Made by a program: the position numbers and the translations under genes. This document shows positions 60,126-64,000 of a DNA stretch of 64,000 nucleotides, piece by piece (position 1 is the first letter of the stretch; every line of letters starts with the position of its first letter). Under the pieces are notes generated by a model, which was given only the letters and a program-made list of their open reading frames with translations, was not told the origin of the DNA and made no database searches. The stretch is from NCBI GenBank assembly GCA_937871985.1, contig CALMPB010000156.1:1-64000 (forward strand). The letters run 5' to 3'. This DNA is from an uncultured Burkholderiaceae bacterium (GTDB taxonomy: Bacteria; Pseudomonadota; Gammaproteobacteria; Burkholderiales; Burkholderiaceae).

Positions 60126-61301
60126 TCACTGCTTGCCGGGATCCTTCACATCATCGAAGTGGGTCAGCTCGACGACCGAGTTCTTGCCGTCCTTGCGCTG
60201 GATGGAGCCAATATAGATCCGCTGCACGATGTCGCGGGTTTCGGGATCGATGCTGATCGGACCGCGCGGGCTTTCCAGCTTCAATCCTTTCAGCGCGGCC
60301 ATTACCTTGTCGCCGTTCATGTCGCCATGCAGTGTATTGGCCACGGCGTAGATGGCCGCCATGCCGTCGTAGCCCGCCACCGAGTAAGGCGCGGGGAGCT
60401 CCTTGTCTTGCGAGACTTGTGCGTACGCCTTCAGGAATTTCTCGTTCTCGGGGGAATTCCGCCCTTCCATGTACTGAGTCGATATATAGATATTGGTGGC
60501 CGAGTCGCCCAGGGCCTGCAGCACTTCGTTGGGCAGTTCGCTGACCAGCAGAACCTTGACGCCGGCCTTGCCCAGGCCGCGTTCCTTGAACGCCTTCATG
60601 AAGCCGGTGATCTGGTCGCCGCCAGGCACGAACACGAATACCGCATCGGGCTTGGCATCCTGGATACGATGCACGAATGGCGCAAGGTCGGGGCTGTTGA
60701 GCGGAACCTGCACGCTGCCGACGATCTTCCCGCCATTTTCCTTGAAGGTTTTTTCGAAGCCGGCCTTGGCATCCAGACCGGGTGCGTAGTCCGACACAAT
60801 GGTGAACACGTTCTTGAAACCATGCTTGGCCGCCCAGATACCCATGGGCGCGGCAATCTGCTGCAACGTGAACGACACCCGCGCCACGTACGGCGAGCGG
60901 GTGGTAATGCTGGACGCCGCCGCGTTCATGATGATCAAAGGCGTTTTGGCCCGGGTCGCCAAAGGAGCCGCCGCCAGCGCCTCGGGCGTAAAGCCGAAGC
61001 CGGCCAGCACATCCACCTTGTCGCGCGTAAGCAGCTCTTGGGCAAGGCGCTTGGATATCTCCGGAACCGGGCCGGTCGTATCGCGCACGATGATCTCGAC
61101 CTTCTTGCCGGCCACCGTATCGCCATGCACCTTGATATAGGCATTCATGCCGTTCAGGATACGCCTGCCGTAATCGGCCATGGCGCCGGTGAACGGCGCG
61201 ATCATGCCGATCTTGATCGTATCCTGGGCATGGACGGGCGAGCCCGCCATACCCATTGCCATACAGGCGGCTGTCATTCCTAGGGTTTTGCGAAAATTCA
61301 T
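60126..61301 (-). CDS. Orphan ABC receptor, LivK/amide-binding family
   Basis: A 391-residue periplasmic type I binding protein. The signal peptide runs to about residue 25 (MNFRKTLGMTAACMAMGMAG, cleavage after VHA). The mature start is TIKIGMIAPFTGAMADYG. GGAGACAAGA precedes the ATG; the frame is open 68 codons further without support. It is a paralogue of the receptor at 23367-24545 and likewise has no permease or ATPase beside it. It lies between the frm unit and an IclR/Rieske module, and has a near-consensus promoter 165 bases upstream. Confidence 0.88.
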   Translation of the reverse strand: MNFRKTLGMTAACMAMGMAGSPVHAQDTIKIGMIAPFTGAMADYGRRILNGMNAYIKVHGDTVAGKKVEIIVRDTTGPVPEISKRLAQELLTRDKVDVLAGFGFTPEALAAAPLATRAKTPLIIMNAAASSITTRSPYVARVSFTLQQIAAPMGIWAAKHGFKNVFTIVSDYAPGLDAKAGFEKTFKENGGKIVGSVQVPLNSPDLAPFVHRIQDAKPDAVFVFVPGGDQITGFMKAFKERGLGKAGVKVLLVSELPNEVLQALGDSATNIYISTQYMEGRNSPENEKFLKAYAQVSQDKELPAPYSVAGYDGMAAIYAVANTLHGDMNGDKVMAALKGLKLESPRGPISIDPETRDIVQRIYIGSIQRKDGKNSVVELTHFDDVKDPGKQ

Positions 61302-61671
61302 TCTTGTCTCCGATGTCTGTCTGTACCTGCGTGCTGTGCTGTTCGGCTGATTCGAGCGAACTGACCAAACCGCACACTCGCTGCGCAAGGGCGCGGCCTG
61401 AAGGCCCGCCGGGCATACACCCAAACGCCGCCGTCGAGGGCGCCTGCGCGCATGCGCCGCCGACAACATGAAACGAGTGTAGGAGTCGCCTGTTTTGACT
61501 GTCAACGAAATCGGCCGTTAAGTGCGCATTGCGAACAAACGTCGTGGAAACTCAAAGCCCTTACGGCACGCTGAAGCCGCTTGCCAAGGGTTTGCGCTCC
61601 GCCTGACAAGGCGTCCATCCAAACGAATTGAATGCACGAACCAAAAGAATGGCACGCGTGAATCCGGACCG
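61302..61671. other. 370-base region between orphan receptor and IclR gene
   Basis: No gene recognised. It contains the receptor promoter and a GC-rich leader of roughly 165 bases with several short inverted repeats. The part from 61510 to 61671 beyond the IclR stop shows nothing clear. Confidence 0.45.
61476..61505 (-). promoter_or_regulatory. Sigma-70 promoter of the orphan receptor gene
   Basis: Read on the minus strand, TTGACA (61505-61500) and TACACT (61481-61476) are separated by 18 bases: a perfect -35 and a 4/6 -10. It is the best promoter match seen in the window and implies strong, perhaps constitutive, expression with a long leader. Confidence 0.6.
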
Positions 61672-62508
61672 CTAAAGAATGGACGCCAGCATCCGGCGCG
61701 CCCGCTCGAGTTCGGGCAGCAGTTGTTCGATCATATTGTCCAGGCTGCGGCGCGACGTGGCGCTGACTATGCTCAGCGCCCCCAGCACGCGGCCGCCGCC
61801 GTCGCGGATGGGAACCGCCAGCGAACGCACGCCAAGCTCCAGCTCCTGGTCGCACACGGCATAGCCCCGCTGCCGCACCTCGTCGAGCAGGGAGGCCAAC
61901 CCCGGAACGTCCACCCGCGTATGCGGCGTAAGCTGTATCCGCGCCATGCGTTTTAGGCGCAGCAATGCCTCTTTCTTGGGCAGATCGGCCAGCAGCACGC
62001 GGCCCGTGGCCGCGCCATGGGCGGGCAGGCGCGACCCCAGCCCAAGCCCGTTCGACAGGCTGCGCCGCGTGGTGGCGCGAGCCACGAACACCACGTCGGT
62101 GCCGTCCAGCACGGCAAATGAACTGGACTCGCGCGTGCGCTCGCTGATGGCCTCCAGGGTCGGCTGCATGGTTCTGGCCAGGGAATTGGATGCCAGGTAA
62201 GCATGGCCCAACCGCAAGACGCGGGGCGCCAGGCGGAACAGCTTGCCGTCCCACTCCACATACCCAAGGCGCTGCAGCGTCAGCAGCGAACGCCGCGCGG
62301 ACGCACGGGAATGCCCGGTTATCTCGGCAGCCTCGGTAAGGGTCAAGGCCTTGTTCGCAAGGCCGAAGGCCTCGATGATGGACAAGCCTTTTTCCAGGCC
62401 GGCAACGTACTCTTTTTCTTCCTTGCTGCGTTCGGGCGCAGCCGCTTGCCGCATCGAACCGGCGGTCGATGCCTTTGCGTCATTCTCGTCTTTTCGTACG
62501 GTTGCCAT
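61672..62508 (-). CDS. IclR-family transcriptional regulator (PcaR/PobR-like)
   Basis: A 278-residue regulator. After a charged 30-residue tail comes the winged helix (YVAGLEKGLSIIEAFGLANK, LTEAAEITGHSRASARRSLL), then the IclR effector domain with SRLPAHGAATGRVLLADLPK and VDVPGLASLLDEVRQRGYAV. The YVxGLxKGLxIIEAF start is typical of the PcaR/PcaU/PobR branch that responds to aromatic acids. It is divergent from the Rieske oxygenase, with 216 bases between starts, and is its likely regulator. Confidence 0.9.
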   Translation of the reverse strand: MATVRKDENDAKASTAGSMRQAAAPERSKEEKEYVAGLEKGLSIIEAFGLANKALTLTEAAEITGHSRASARRSLLTLQRLGYVEWDGKLFRLAPRVLRLGHAYLASNSLARTMQPTLEAISERTRESSSFAVLDGTDVVFVARATTRRSLSNGLGLGSRLPAHGAATGRVLLADLPKKEALLRLKRMARIQLTPHTRVDVPGLASLLDEVRQRGYAVCDQELELGVRSLAVPIRDGGGRVLGALSIVSATSRRSLDNMIEQLLPELERARRMLASIL

Positions 62509-62724
62509 ACGGGCATTATAAGCAGGCCCGAACCAATCAGCTAGTTCGCTATGCGCACATTATGGCCGATTTCTTTGACTGCGCCACGGGGCCTGCCTAC
62601 ACTTGTTTCGTACACATTGGTTCCGGCCCGACGCGAAAGCTGGCGCGCATCGGCGCGGCAGCCGGCGCCGTACCCCGCCGAACCATTGCGATTCCACGCA
62701 CAGCCATTTCAAGCAGGCCTCGAC
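62509..62724. promoter_or_regulatory. Divergent promoter region of the IclR/Rieske pair
   Basis: The 216-base gap between the two starts must contain both promoters and the IclR binding site. I could not fix a clear palindrome or -35/-10 pair by eye. Confidence 0.35.
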
Positions 62725-63981
62725 ATGACCACAGACACCGCGCACGCGACAAGCGCCACGCCCATTCCCGCATGGGAAGGAGACATCACCCAGATTCCAT
62801 ACTGGGTTTACCGGAACGAAGACGTTCGAAAACTGGAACAGGAAAAGATCTACCAAGGGCCGACCTGGAACTATCTTTGCCTGGAAGCCGAGATTCCCAA
62901 GGCCGGGGACTACCGCAGCACCTTCGTGGGCGAAATGCCCGTTGTCGTAACGCGCAATACCGACGGCGGAATCCATGCCTTCGAAAACCGCTGCGCCCAC
63001 CGGGGCGCGCTCATTGCGCTGGAGGACGGCGGCAACGTCAGGAATTTTTCCTGTGTGTACCATGCCTGGAACTACGACCTGGCCGGCACGCTGCAGGGCG
63101 TTGCGTTCCAGCGGGGCGTCAAAGGCAAAGGCGGCATGCCCGACACCTTTTCCAAGGCGGCGCTGGGCCCGCGCAAGCTGCACATCGCCACCTTTTGCGG
63201 CCTGGTCTTCGGCAGCCTGGACGGCAACGCCCCTCCCATCGAAGAATACCTCGGCGACGAAATCGCCTCCCGCATAAAGCGGGTGCTGCGCAAACCGGTG
63301 AAAGTCATCGGCCGCTTCAAGCAGATTCTTCCCAACAACTGGAAGCTGTACTTCGAAAACGTCAAGGACAGCTACCACGCCAGCCTCCTGCATGTGTTCT
63401 TCACCACCTTCCGCCTGAACCGGCTGTCGCAAAAAGGGGGAGTCATCGTCAGCGAAACCGGCGCGCATCACGTCAGCTATTCGGCCATCGATACGCAAGA
63501 GGCCTCCAGCGCCGAGTACGAAAGCGAAAAACTGCGCACCGACAAGGAAAACTACCTGCTGGCCGACCCCAGCCTGCTGGACGGCGTGGATGAATTCGGC
63601 GACGGTGTCACCCTGCAGATACTTTCGGTGTTCCCCGGCTTCGTGCTGCAGCAGATCCGCAACAGCCTGGCGGTGCGCCAAGTTCTGCCCACCGGCCAGG
63701 AAAGCACCGAGCTCAACTGGACCTACCTGGGTTTCGAGGACGACACGCCCGAAATGGACACCATGCGCCTGAAGCAGGCCAATCTTATCGGCCCCTCGGG
63801 ATTCGTCTCCATGGAGGACGGGGCGGTGGGCAGCTTCGTGCAGCGCGGCATACGCTGCGCCGATGCGGAATACAGCGTCGTGCAGATGGGAGGTAGCGGT
63901 ATCGGCAGCGTCGACTACCGCGCAACGGAAACATCGGTTCGCGGCTTCTGGAAAGCCTACCGCGACCACATGGGGTTTTGA
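62725..63981 (+). CDS. Rieske ring-hydroxylating oxygenase, large subunit
   Basis: A 418-residue alpha subunit of the salicylate 5-hydroxylase/anthranilate dioxygenase group. The Rieske ligands are C90-H92 (NRCAHRGAL) and C110-H113 (SCVYHAWNY). The mononuclear iron site is in [12 protein letters not shown] with H218 and H223, and D215 as the likely bridge between subunits. [16 protein letters not shown] and [14 protein letters not shown] segments ([11 protein letters not shown]) resemble NagG. It inserts oxygen into a carboxylated ring. The reductase and ferredoxin are not in the window; the small subunit probably starts two bases after its stop. Confidence 0.9.
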   Translation: MTTDTAHATSATPIPAWEGDITQIPYWVYRNEDVRKLEQEKIYQGPTWNYLCLEAEIPKAGDYRSTFVGEMPVVVTRNTDGGIHAFENRCAHRGALIALEDGGNVRNFSCVYHAWNYDLAGTLQGVAFQRGVKGKGGMPDTFSKAALGPRKLHIATFCGLVFGSLDGNAPPIEEYLGDEIASRIKRVLRKPVKVIGRFKQILPNNWKLYFENVKDSYHASLLHVFFTTFRLNRLSQKGGVIVSETGAHHVSYSAIDTQEASSAEYESEKLRTDKENYLLADPSLLDGVDEFGDGVTLQILSVFPGFVLQQIRNSLAVRQVLPTGQESTELNWTYLGFEDDTPEMDTMRLKQANLIGPSGFVSMEDGAVGSFVQRGIRCADAEYSVVQMGGSGIGSVDYRATETSVRGFWKAYRDHMGF

Positions 63982-63982
63982 A

Positions 63983-64000
63983 ATGACAGCAACACGCTAC
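63983..64000 (+). CDS. Start of the next gene, probably the oxygenase small subunit (cut by the window end)
   Basis: An ATG lies 2 bases after the Rieske stop and reads MTATRY to the window edge. Position alone suggests the beta subunit that accompanies such alpha subunits; six residues cannot confirm it. Confidence 0.35.

Overview
The window is GC-rich (roughly 60-63%) DNA from a betaproteobacterium, most likely Burkholderiales, family Alcaligenaceae (Bordetella/Achromobacter/Pusillimonas type). That placement is inferred from the gene content: many stand-alone ABC and TRAP solute receptors, paired cyanophycin synthetases, a HiPIP, and several small aromatic-degradation modules each with its own regulator. 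I see no tRNA, rRNA, CRISPR array, prophage or transposase. The window reads as stable chromosome specialised in scavenging and oxidising organic acids and aromatics.

Layout. 0-4.4 kb: a triplicated 83-bp GC-rich repeat, a PLP aminotransferase, ubiA, a putative Na+/H+ antiporter and a 34-aa membrane peptide. 4.3-8 kb: a TRAP transporter operon (minus strand) and a 2OG-Fe(II) oxygenase. 8-13 kb: a branched-chain-type ABC transporter (receptor, LivH-LivM fusion, LivG, LivF). 13.3-15.3 kb: XdhC-like protein and an exported methyltransferase. 15.4-23.3 kb: the cyanophycin locus, with a C-terminally short CphA2-like synthetase and full-length CphA on the minus strand, and a PH-like/ABC exporter fusion plus a DUF1854 protein diverging on the plus strand. 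23.4-28.3 kb: orphan receptor, LysR, PhzS-like flavin monooxygenase and a Tgl-type (spore-coat transglutaminase family) protein. 28.5-39 kb: aromatic catabolism (DUF1185 protein, FAH hydrolase, VOC protein, MhpA-like hydroxylase, GntR; HiPIP; NMT1-type receptor divergent from TetR; VanA-like Rieske oxygenase and FAD monooxygenase; GntR).

39-52 kb is a second catabolic island: a dipeptide-type ABC transporter with fused ATPases, an LLM flavin oxidoreductase, an EthD-like protein, a GlcD-type FAD oxidase and an HpaI-type aldolase (all minus strand), then GntR, ketopantoate-reductase-like and class II aldolase genes (plus strand). 52-57 kb is a second branched-chain-type ABC system with a different fusion (LivM-LivG). 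57.2-60.1 kb is a formaldehyde detoxification unit (P-loop protein, frmR, frmA, gfa). 60.1-64 kb carries another orphan receptor, an IclR regulator and a Rieske ring-hydroxylating oxygenase whose partner subunit probably starts at the window edge.

The strongest non-gene signals are paired inverted repeats that may define small regulons: ATAATTC-N10-GAATTAT/A for the TetR module, CTGAATTCAG upstream of two operons in the 39-52 kb island, a TTTTAYGCAYAAAA motif for the FAH/GntR module, and a TATACTG-N5-CAGTATA site inside the frmR promoter. Three times the window repeats one arrangement: an orphan ABC receptor, a regulator of a different family, and an oxygenase. The cyanophycin-linked ABC/DUF1854 pair and the Tgl-like protein are the least understood genes here.
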